Assembly (NCBI GenBank): GCA_037953625.1
Contig: CM075652.1
Coordinates: 37,814,501-37,878,500 of the forward strand
From: Crotalaria pallida
Taxonomy: Eukaryota; Streptophyta; Magnoliopsida; Fabales; Fabaceae
Direction of reading: 5' to 3'
Length of the DNA: 64,000 bases
Both the position numbers and the translations under genes were made by a program. The notes beneath the pieces were generated by a model. The model searched no databases and was not told where the DNA came from. It saw only the letters and a program-made list of their open reading frames with translations. Numbering within the stretch: position 1 is the stretch's first letter; each line of letters begins with the position of its first letter. Shown here piece by piece: positions 52,790 through 62,051 of the stretch.

Positions 52790-53910
52790 TGATCGAGGCC
52801 GTACCCGATACAAATAAAAACAGTTTAAGTATAGTACTAGGAAGTGACTCCTAGGTCGTCTCCCAAGGAATATCTTATCAAGCAAAAGGTCGAACACATA
52901 GTATGCATAGAAAACAGGGGTTTTTTTTTTGTGTTGAATATTGAATAATTGAAATCAAAACAGAATTAAATCAAAACGAAGAAACAGATAAGGAAAAGCG
53001 GATAAACCCCTTTGGCTCGCGTTCACAACTCTATCATCGGTCACAAAAGATCAATTTCTTTCCTCTTCACTGTCCAACTCGTGAGAACTAAATACTAAGC
53101 GAAAATTCAATTCTCACCCCAAAACCCAAACCTCTAATTAAGCATTAAAAGCCAAAGCATGGAGTTTTTACGAGTTTGCATAAATTAAGCATTCATACAC
53201 ATGGATTATCTCTATAGAATGGAACTAAGCGAACCATAACATATCAATAAGCATGAAAACAGTGAATAAAAACGAAATAGCATTAAGAACAAAACCTCAA
53301 GAGTATGTGATACATTACCAAAGGGATTTAACCTAAGAGTTTAGCCTTCCATGAAGAAAAATACCAAAAACGTGTAGAAAAGGGAAGAGAGAGAAACCCT
53401 AGCAGCCACCACAAGCTTGGAGAGCAAAACTAAGCCTTCTCTATGAGAGAGAATGTAAAAAACGTGAATGGAAGGTCTCCCAAGGGTTTACACGAATTTG
53501 GCTTTTTAAATCACAAAACGGGCCTAAATCATGGGCCCAAATCCTAAGGAAAGCTTAATCTCTAAATAAAATCTAAAAAATATCTTATAGATAAAATCTA
53601 AATCTTAAAAGATATAACTAAATCTCAACTAATCCTAAAGATAGATTACAATCTTCACTTCATCATATATCTTCTCTTCCAAAATTAAATCTTCATTCCC
53701 AAAATGTCCAAAAAGCCCTTGTGCCAAATATGACCTGAAAATAGAAATAGAATTAATTAGGCTAAATAATCCCAAATTAAAAAATATTCAGAATAATAGT
53801 CCAATAAACTCTAAATCACTAAATCAAGCTAAACAATGTCAAATAGGCAACAAGTATCAGTAATAGGAGTAAAATAATGCAAGGAAAAATGGGAAATAAA
53901 ATGCTCATCA
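52790..53910 (-). repeat. 5' LTR of the right Athila element
   Basis: 1121 bp, near-identical to 43793-44933. The short ORF beginning at 53877 starts in this LTR and only becomes meaningful after 53910. Confidence 0.95.
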
Positions 53911-54407
53911 CTAGGGATGCTAGTCTTAGTTTAGTTGGCTATTCGAATTCCGACTTTGCGGGATGCAAGCTTGATCGCAAAAGCACTAGTGGTACTTGCC
54001 ATTTATTGGGAAGCTCATTAGTGTCATGGTTTTCTAAAAAGCAAGCTTGTGTTGCTCTTTCCACCGCCGAAGCGGAATATATCGCCGCCGGTAGTTGTTG
54101 TGCTCAACTCTTGTGGATGAAACAACAATTATCGGATTTTGGTTTAAAATTAGAAAGTGTTCCATTAAAATGCGATAACACGAGTGCCATAAATCTAACT
54201 AAGAATCCGATATATCACTCAAGGACTAAACACATTGAAATTAGACATCATTTCCTAAGGGATTATGTTCAAAAGGGTGATTGCACAATTGAATTTGTAA
54301 GTACCACAAATCAATTAGCGGACATTTTTACAAAACCTTTGCCAAGGGATACCTTCTATCATATAAGAAGGGAACTTGGTATTTTAGAGGAGTCAAGTAT
54401 AAACTAA
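53911..54407 (+). pseudogene. pol: Sirevirus RNase H, 3' remainder of interrupted pol
   Basis: Continues the right Sirevirus pol after the Athila insertion: GYSNSDFAGCKLDRKSTSG, ALSTAEAEYIAA, NTSAINLTKNP and IEIRHHFLRD are the Ty1/copia RNase H motifs. It ends with a natural stop at 54405-54407, matching the C-terminus of the left element (IFTKPLPRDTFY and an RRELGI tail). The frame is open; the damage is only the insertion and the upstream TGA. Confidence 0.92.
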
Positions 54408-54610
54408 TTGATTTGTGCCATTTGAAAATCACCAAGTGTGTCTAACTTTAGTGTGTGGTGATACTTGTTTGAAATTACCTTGAAGATGTTATAAATTTGT
54501 GTCTTTAATTGTGTGTGATCATGTCTCCTATCTATTGGTTTCATTAAATGTGTTTGATTTTGTGCTTTTGTGTTTCAAAACTGAGTTTTTCTGCATATCT
54601 GATAAAAACA

Positions 54611-54880
54611 CTCGAGTGTTTCGTAAATCACTCGAGTGATTTTAATTCAAAAATTAAATCAGTTTTAATTGGAAAAGTTTTTGAGCAGGTCTGATGCAAA
54701 ACACGCGAGTCTTTTATAAAAGACTCGAGTCTTTTGGGCCAACACTCGAGTGAATCACATTTCACTCGAGTGAATTAAAAGTTTCTGAAAATCCCTCTTT
54801 CGGCCAACACGCGAGTGAATTCGTTTTCACGCGAGTGTTCTTCAGAATTTCTGAAAAACACGCGAGTGATTTCACTCGAG
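54611..54880. promoter_or_regulatory. Internal palindrome array between pol and accessory ORF
   Basis: Nine sites, CTCGAG or CGCGAG, start at 54611, 54631, 54704, 54724, 54745, 54765, 54810, 54830, 54861, with a tenth at 54875. The spacing within pairs is almost always 20-21 bp. It is followed by CTCTCTCTCTCTAC (near 54940) and further CT-rich leader. This is the same place and build as 9416-9637 in the left Sirevirus. Confidence 0.65.
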
Positions 54881-55173
54881 TGAATTCATCCGTTATAGGC
54901 TGCTGCTGCGATTTTTTTTCATTTTTGCTCGAACCTCTCTCTCTCTACTCTCGTTTTTTCTCTGCTCTCTCACCTCCATCTTCACAAATTTCACCAAAAA
55001 CCAAAATTTCTTTCATATTACAACTCTATTTCATCTTCTAAACTCATTTCTACTCCTATTTCACATCAAATTCAAGTTTTTAAGCATCAAATTCATCATT
55101 CCCTTTCCAAAACCCTAACTCCCCAAAACCCCAATTTCTCAAAATTTCTTCTAGTTTTCACTTGTAAGTGCAA

Positions 55174-55688
55174 ATGGCTTCATCTTCGGACAATAGAAGA
55201 AAAGGGAAAAGGCCAAGAATGGAGGAACCTCAACCAATTGAAGAGGAGGAAGATGATTTCTATCAAAGGTCAAATTGCATTGAAAGGGAAAGAAAATTTG
55301 CTTCCAATGATTATGCAACACAATCTTGGGTAAGTGAAGCTTATCTCCTTAGTAGAGGTTTCCCCTTTGTCAATGCCCTTATAACTCAAAAACTCATGGG
55401 TTTCCTATCATATAATGGACCTATCTACATTAGGTTAGTTAGGCAATTTTACGCACACTTTGGCAAAATGGAGACTCATATGAGACCTCTGTTTTAGGAC
55501 AACGATTTGAGGTTACCCCTAGGGCTTTATTCCAAGTCTTTGGGTTGTCACGATCGGGCGAGGGCACATCTAAAGAAGATGTTGACCCGATTTTTTGAAA
55601 CTTGCTCCGCCCCGATCGTGTATATCTCAAGGGAGAGAAGAAAGCAAACCAAATGACTGCCAACAATAGAGTCCTCCACTATCTTATT
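55174..55688 (+). pseudogene. Accessory ORF of the right Sirevirus, broken and truncated
   Basis: Starts ATG 55174 (MASSSDNRRKGKRPRMEE), the same M-A-S-S-S start and basic N-terminus as the left element's ORF. The shared core is recognisable (YIRLVRQFYAHFGKM against YPRLVRQFYQNFTKL). The first frame ends with TAG at 55495-55497. Homology then continues in another frame (ALFQVFGL, then NRVLHYLI) up to 55688, where the next element is inserted. It is thus a frameshifted and insertion-truncated copy of the same accessory gene. Function is unknown. Confidence 0.75.
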
Positions 55689-58167
55689 TGTAACATCCTC
55701 ATTTTTATTAGCCTAATAAGTATAATTATGAATATTTTATTTACATAAGAAAAATGAATTACAACTATTTTCCTAAGTATAGGTATATATTTGTATAAAT
55801 ATATCTTTGAGTAGATATTATTATTAGTGACTATATCCTCGTGTATATGTATGTGTGTGTATTTGTATGAGTACATCTATATGTATGTATGTATAGGTAT
55901 ATGCATTTAGGTTAAGCTAGGATATGTGTTTATGTGTATGTATATGTGTGTGCTCGTGTGTATTCTTAGGTGCTAGTGTTTGTGTTTGTGTCCATGTGTG
56001 TATGCGTGTATTCGTGGTGTGATAGCATCGTTAGGTTGGATAGGGAAGTGTTCTAGAGCCGTTAGTTATAAGTTGAAGGGCAATTGGTTTAGGTTTAGAT
56101 CGGCGTGGCTTTGATCGTGCAATTAGGGTTGTGTAGGATCGGGTGTCAGAGAGTTCCGTAGCCATAGAAGTGCTTTCAGGGTTCGATCTCGATAGAGTGA
56201 GTGGATAAGGATCTTAGGATAGAGCCTCGAGTTAAAAGGTAGACCTTAAGGTCTATGTTCGGAGAATTCCCTCGAACTCACACTTCAATTGAGTTCCGGA
56301 ACCCGATAAAGGTGCGAGGCAACTGGGATCAATTCGATTCTATTGGTTATGCCTCAAGAGTGGTTGGTTTTAGGGTTGAGTGGTTATAGAACATAGCTGA
56401 GATCGATCGAGTTAGATCGAGTGTTTAAGAATAGGCTAAGTCTAGATTTCGGAGTGTCGATTCGTTCGTCTTTTCGTGTATATGAATTGTGTGTTTATTG
56501 TTGTGATTTATGATTGTGATGTTTTGTGTGTGTTAGGAGGTGTTTAGAAGGTGTTTAGATAGTGGTATTATGATAGGACAAGTTAGGTTGCATTAGGATC
56601 GGCTTAGAACTCTTAGAAGGCTTGAAAGAAAGGAAAAAGTAGTGCATTAATCGATTAATGGGTCTATTAATCGATTAAATTTTGAGCACCCTTCAGCATT
56701 AATCGATTAAGGCATAGCTTAATCGAGTAGATCTTTGGGTACCTTCGGGCTTACTCGATTAACAAATGAGTTAATCGATTAGCCCCTTTGTAAATTAAGC
56801 GAGTTAATCGATTAACCAAAGTGGTTAATCGATTAACCACTGCAGATCAGACTTAAAAACACGATTTTAACGTGTTGTTCTTCATTTCTTTCTCTCTTCT
56901 TTCTCAGCCCTTCCCTCTTCTCTCCTCTCAAACTCTTCCAATCTTCAAATTAACATCAAATAACTTCAATCCACCACCCCAAAATCATTCCCCATCAACT
57001 CCCCATGATTTTCTACCAACAAAAACCCCAATTTCATTCTCAATCCCTCAAATCCCCAATTCCCAAATTCAAAACCCTAATTCCCAATCTTTCTCTTTTA
57101 ATTGGGCAATCATCAAGGGAGCTAGAAATTGATATTGGAGCAAGGAACTAGGAGCTTAGGAGTGTGTCCCTAGAGCTTGGTGGAGCTTTTTCTCTCTCTC
57201 TCTCCTTCTCCTCTACTCTTCAACCGGTAAGGGGGGATTCTTTCCTCACTTTGAGTTAGGGATAGTTGGAATTTATAATAGGATTTGGGATTAATAATTA
57301 AATTAGTGTGTAGGTAGCAATAAGTAATTGGTTAGAGTTGTTCTTGTATTTTTCTTAACTTTGATATTTTTATAAATGTTTATATTAAGTGACTTTTCGA
57401 TAAATTGGTAAAGTAGGAAGTGAAGAACCCTAGGGAGATGATTTACTTTACTGCACTCTGAGACATACCCGTGTATGTCGGCTGGTTGTTGCTTCTCTGT
57501 TGATTTGTTGTTTGTTATTGATTATTGATTGATTATTGAACAACCTAAGTGCTATATGTTCTAATTGTGATTTAATGTTTTAATTGTTAAATGGTGAGAC
57601 TGAAAGTGGATAGTGGATTAACATATATATATATATATATATAGTTAAGGGAATAAAGAGAACGAAAGGTGCAAATGGTTAAGAGATAAAGTGTTGGAAA
57701 CGAGCAGTGGATTAAAATGGATAATGGGAGTCTAAATTAATTATGAATAAAAAGGGAATTGTGTGTGTGATAGGATGTTGTTCCTGCTATCTTTAATTGG
57801 ATTATTATTCTTATGTCTTTATTATGAATTGTATACTATCCTTTTAATTCACTGTGCTGTGAAAGATCTCACCCTTAGTGGATAACAATTTAGGTACACA
57901 TTCAAGATGCTTGGAGATCGATCAGAGTGCGCAGCGGAACAAGTCGGAAGAAAGGAAATTTATTTTGTATATATATATCCTGTATCGTATTGGTGCCCCA
58001 TATTTTGTATAAACATAATTTGTAAATTGTAATTTTTAACGTCATCCGCTTTGTTTAAACTCTGATTCATGGTTTTCTATTTAATAAAATAACTATTAAA
58101 AGTTCATAATCGATTTCCAAAATTTTTATCTCCGAACATTTTATATTATGAAAATTGGGGTGTTACA
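55689..58167 (+). repeat. 5' LTR of the non-coding gypsy element
   Basis: 2479 bp, TGTAACATCC...GGGGTGTTACA. It contains alternating TATG/TGTG repeats (55840-56000), the ATCGAT array (56650-56833), a CT-rich leader (56880-56960), (CT)n near 57190 and (AT)n at 57622-57643. The 86-residue ORF (56872-57132; the copy in LTR2 is 63235-63495) is proline/serine-rich translation of the pyrimidine leader and not a convincing gene. Confidence 0.92.
56650..56833. promoter_or_regulatory. ATCGAT palindrome array in gypsy LTR
   Basis: Sites start at 56650, 56670, 56702, 56722 (ATCGAG), 56754 (CTCGAT), 56774, 56798 (AGCGAG), 56807 and 56828. The leading spacing 20, 32, 20, 32, 20 is a perfect 52-bp dimer period. 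The array lies immediately upstream of the pyrimidine-rich leader. The copy in LTR2 is at about 63010-63197. Confidence 0.65.
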
Positions 58168-58170
58168 ATA

Positions 58171-58182
58171 TGGTATCAAAGC
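58171..58182 (+). promoter_or_regulatory. Primer-binding site, initiator-Met type
   Basis: TGGTATCAAAGC, three nucleotides after the LTR, with one mismatch to the usual TGGTATCAGAGC. Confidence 0.85.
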
Positions 58183-58773
58183 TGTTCTTCCTTTCGACCT
58201 GAGGGAAAGTAATCCTGATTCCGTTGCAAGCACTCTAATCTCAAGTTTCTTGAATAAAGGTGAGACTTATAGAGTTTTGTGAAAAGTGTTAATGTTTAGT
58301 GTTTGTCGCATATGTTTGATGAAATTGTTAGGCATAATTAGGAACATATGTGCATATTGGTTGCTAAATGTTTGTGAATAAGTGTGTGCATCTTTAAATG
58401 TGAATGTTGCATCATATGGCCACGCATTTTAGGCTAGAAAAGCCCTCCCAATGAATCTATATAAATAAAGAAAGAATAATTACTACCCCTAAAACGAATT
58501 AGAATCACGTGCATTCATGGAGAAAGGTGGACCTTAGGTACGGGGAAAACTTACGTCGTTTACGATTGATGAAGGCAAAAGTAACTAGATTGTGTTATTG
58601 AAACAATCGCTGGGAATTATCGTGGAAAACCTTGATCCTACAAAGGACACGGGTTCGCTACCCGTGTTGGGGACTGGTTTTATGCAACCACGATGATTCT
58701 GTTAGTTGCTTTGGCTTTTCGTGGCCAGTGAGAGTGATTTCTGCTAAAGCCAATTTGGACAAATCAAACCAAA

Positions 58774-59260
58774 TTGCATGAGGGACCTTCCGCAGTGGAG
58801 GTGAAGTGTTGTGCAAGCGGGTGAGCGAGGGACCTTCCTAAGTGAAGGTGAAGCACCCAACTAGGGGTTGAGAAATGCTTACTCCTGGCCGGTTTTCCCC
58901 AGAGTGGAGGGGCAAGTGGGGTGAGGAAAAGTGGGAATTTTTATAAAAAGGTTAAAAAGGTAAAATTGTTAAAAGTGGTGCATTGCATGAGGAACCCTCC
59001 TGCGGGGAGAATGTGAAGTGCAATGCACATAAAGTCAAGATTGTTAAAAGTAGACATCGCGTGAGGAACCCTCCTGTGGGGAGAATGTGAAGCGCGATGC
59101 CAATAAAGTTTTTAAAGTAAAAAGTGGGCATTGTATGAGGAACGCTCCTTTGGGGAGAACGAGAAGTACAATGTCAATAAAATTATAAAGTTAAAAATTG
59201 TTAAAATTGGTACATTGTGTGAGGAACCCTCCTTCGGGGAGAATGTGAAGCACAATGTAC
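58774..59260 (+). repeat. Array of six hairpins with compensating outer stems
   Basis: Units with a conserved core (TGAGGRACC..CC, loop, GGRGA or GGAGGT, then GTGAAG or similar) flanked by arms that differ in sequence but pair: TTGCA/TGCAA (58774/58812), GGGTG/CACCC (58819/58854), GTGCATTGCA/TGCAATGCAC (58978/59019), CATCGCG/CGCGATG (59055/59093), CATTGTA/TACAATG (59129/59167), GTACATTGTG/CACAATGTAC (59210/59251). Inner stems such as ACCTTC/GAAGGT add pairing. The array sits in the leader about 600-1100 nt after the 5' LTR. The pattern suggests a selected RNA structure; the role is unknown. Confidence 0.75.
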
Positions 59261-59274
59261 AAGAGGGAGAAGTG

Positions 59275-59412
59275 AGGATGCATTGCATCGCATTGCATTG
59301 CATTGCATGAAAAGTGAAAGTGTTTTAAAGTGGAAAGTAAAGGAAAATGAATTGTTCTGCATTACATTAGCATCGCATGGCATCCGCATCGCATTGCATT
59401 TGCATCGTACTT
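59275..59412. repeat. GCATT/GCATC pentanucleotide repeats
   Basis: Two clusters of pentamer repeats (59279-59309 and about 59370-59410) directly after the hairpin array. Confidence 0.75.
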
Positions 59413-62037
59413 AGAATATTGTTTTGTGCTTGATAGATATTGGTTGATGCCTTGTAGTGAGGGGATTGTGTACAAATAGTTATCACAGGAGTGAGTATAT
59501 ATATATATATGTATGTATAGAGTGTTCTATGTTAAGAGAAAAAAGGATCGGGTTAAGTTTGCAAAGGGAAACACTAATTAATTGTAAACGGGGAAAACTT
59601 GGAAAATTTTGAAAGTCGTAAGTGCTTCCCATTGCAAACCAAAAACCTAAGTGACATTAGATAAATAGTGGAGAGTAGAAGTGTTTTAAGTGTTAGGCTA
59701 AGGAAAGACTAAAGTTTTATACAAGGGAAAATCCGAATAATGCCAAGGCAATGGAAAACGTAGTACGAGAATTCATTGGATTGCGAGGGCTACTACCACC
59801 GATCTAATGTAGTGTGGGAATTGGCCAATCCGACATTACATTTACCGGGAGGTGAAGTCGTCGAAATCTAGGAATTCGTGCATTACTATGAATTAGTAAA
59901 CAATTTTCCATGTATAAAACCTTAATGCTTAATCGTTTGTTGTTGTTGTTGTTCTTTCTTGGCTTGACTTTGTGTATTGTGTATGATTTGGGTGTATGAT
60001 TGTGGAATGGTGAAGTGTCAAAAGTAATTGGATTGTGATTAGGAATGGAACCGTTCGAATTGAACAAATCATAGCTTTGATCATAATCCAACCGAGTGAC
60101 TAAGTTCACACCGATTAGATTAGAATCAAAGGGAATGAAAAATAATATTTAAATTAAACTAACGGTCGATTCCATTACTAATCTAGATTCAAATAGTTAT
60201 GACACCAGAAATGAAATAGAAATCGAGAACTAATCGATCGGATTCGAACCGCCGAACTATTCCAATTAAAAATTTGAAAGAATAGAAGAAACTTTTTGCC
60301 TAAGTTGGGAAGCGATTCGAATTCAATCAAGAGGTCCTCGAAATGTGTACGGATGTGAACTAATTTAGTGTTAAAGTAAGCGAACGAAAATTTGAGTGGA
60401 ACCATAATTTATTTTCGCAATTCTAATCTGACCGAGTAACTTAGTTGGCATCGGTTAGATTAAAATATAAGAAAACCGTGACAATTTTTATATTAAACTT
60501 GTGGTTAGTTCTCAGTACTAAATTGAGTTCGATGACTTCAACACTAAACGGAAACGAAGTGTGAAGTTCTATCGGTTGAACTTAAACCCCGAAAAGTAAT
60601 AATTGGAATTATGAAAGGCAAAGGATTTTTATCGAAGCGGAACCAGGGGTCTAAGTTCAATCGGGAGGTTGACACACTAAGTTGAATTATGTTTAAGTGT
60701 GTCTATATATATATATGTGTGTGTATGTCTATCAAGTATTTTCTAGAAATGGTTTTGAAAGGATTTTCGAACTAAGCTTTTAAAATAGGAATTTTAACAC
60801 ATATGTATATATATGTACATGTATTTTCAGGATATGCTTATGTATACGTATTTATATATTTTCGTTAATGTTTGTGTATAAATGTATATCCATCGTTTTC
60901 TCGGACTATTTTGGAAAGAGTTTTCAAACTAAGTTTTGGGAAATGTGAATGATAGCGTTTGTATGAATACTCTTATGATGTACTTGTATGTATGTATATA
61001 TATATATATATTTTCCTGGCATATCTGTGTTTTTGTATAAATATATTCATGCACCTATGTGTAAGGTTTTGTTTTCTTTACTTTATTTTTATAAGGTATT
61101 TCTCGGAAGCTCTGCAATTTGAATTTCCCCCATAAAATCCACAGGAGAACCATAACACCAAAGAAACACCAAGACCTTTCAATAAGAAACCCAATAGAGT
61201 AAAGTATCCTAGAGCCTTGTCACATAAGAATTAGAGTTGTGTTCTCTGTTCCGGAAGTGTGCTAGGTTACCATGGACCAGTGAGTACCTTAAGGGAAAAC
61301 ACTAAACCAAAAATCCTAAGTCCAATAACCGACTAACCCATAAGTAACACATCCTAGTAATCTCTAATTTTTCAAGACTTAAGAGAGACCAAATAGTTAG
61401 CCGGTCTTCAAATCTATATTGCCGGAGTGAATCGGTGAGTGGGAGTGTCGTCGCATACCCAAACAAAAGAACCCAATCAAAAGAATATGGAGTTGCAAAC
61501 CATAACCTTCATAGTTGTAGATCATCAAGACTAGAAAGTACCTTGAAGTTAGAACCTAACCATGGCATGAGAATCATCAAGGAATCTCTGATTGATTTTT
61601 ATGCAAGTTCTGGAAAGAGGAAGCATGAGTGAAGAAGTGAACCATGAGAGGATTACCTCATCTCGCTGAAAACCCAACAACTTTTAGGGCACCTGAGAAT
61701 GAGGAAAGTTTAGCACCTACTAAGTAAAACCAAAGTCAGAACAAGTTGAGTCGAACCATTCTACACCGAACCTGAGTTTACCAAGACAACGCAAGCCTAA
61801 GTGGGGGAGCACCCATAGGGCTAGAATTTAAGATTTGGAAATTCTGAGAAATCGTTATTTTTACTATCATGATTTTTACTATTATGATTCTTACTATATA
61901 AAACTAAATGGTTTAGAAACTTTACGTATTTCGTTAATTTTAAAAAGGGTTTTGAGAAAAACAATTTTACAGGAACCTCCCTCCCATTTCTTTTCAAATG
62001 TTTTTCAACGGGTGAATTTAGGGGACGAAATTCTTTT
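59413..62037 (+). other. Interior of the non-coding gypsy element, including a 340-bp diverged tandem duplication
   Basis: No recognisable gag, protease or polymerase motif in any frame. 60091-60430 and 60431-about 60720 are diverged copies of one unit (ACCGAGTGACTAAG... against ACCGAGTAACTTAG..., each followed by CGATTAGATTA- or CGGTTAGATTA-like words, then GATTCGAA- or GTTGAACTT-like blocks). Another shorter duplication (about 60740-61020) contains TATATA runs and TTTTCGAACTAAG or TTTTCAAACTAAG words. The rest, 61100-62030, shows no structure that I can name. Confidence 0.6.
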
Positions 62038-62051
62038 AAGAGGGGGAGAAT
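62038..62051 (+). promoter_or_regulatory. Polypurine tract of the non-coding gypsy element
   Basis: AAGAGGGGGAGAAT directly before LTR2, preceded by GGGGACGAAATTCTTTT, the usual 3' boundary of Tekay-like elements. Confidence 0.85.

Larger units (their letters stand above)
43793..53910 (-). mobile_element. Complete Athila-type Ty3/gypsy retrotransposon, young
   Basis: 10,118 bp with a perfect target duplication ctagg. Minus-strand order: 5' LTR (53910-52790), tRNA-Asp primer site, gag, protease, reverse transcriptase, RNase H, integrase, non-coding 3' region, polypurine tract, 3' LTR (44933-43793). The LTRs differ by about seven substitutions and one 20-bp tandem duplication by eye, indicating recent insertion. 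The coding region is one frame interrupted only by three stop codons. There is no envelope-like ORF. Confidence 0.95.
37821..55688 (+). mobile_element. Sirevirus-type Ty1/copia element, doubly interrupted
   Basis: Plus-strand order: LTR (to 39352), initiator-Met primer site, gag, protease/integrase/reverse transcriptase, an Athila element (43793-53910) inserted in RNase H, the rest of RNase H, a palindrome array, and an accessory ORF cut at 55688 by another gypsy element. The 3' LTR must lie beyond 64000. The LTR start near 37821 (TGTAAAATCAAG) is my best guess from the ATGATGATGACAA landmark and the 1.53 kb LTR length of the left Sirevirus. The LTR 3' end, primer site and gag start are nearly the same as in that element, but the proteins have diverged clearly. 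Confidence 0.88.

Noticed and set aside
56872..57132. 86-residue proline/serine-rich ORF repeated at 63235-63495
   Set aside because: It is translation of the pyrimidine-rich leader in both LTRs; the repeat is due to LTR identity.
58774..59260. Centromeric or telomeric satellite
   Set aside because: Units are few, vary in length and covary as hairpins, and no 150-180 bp satellite or TTTAGGG run is present.
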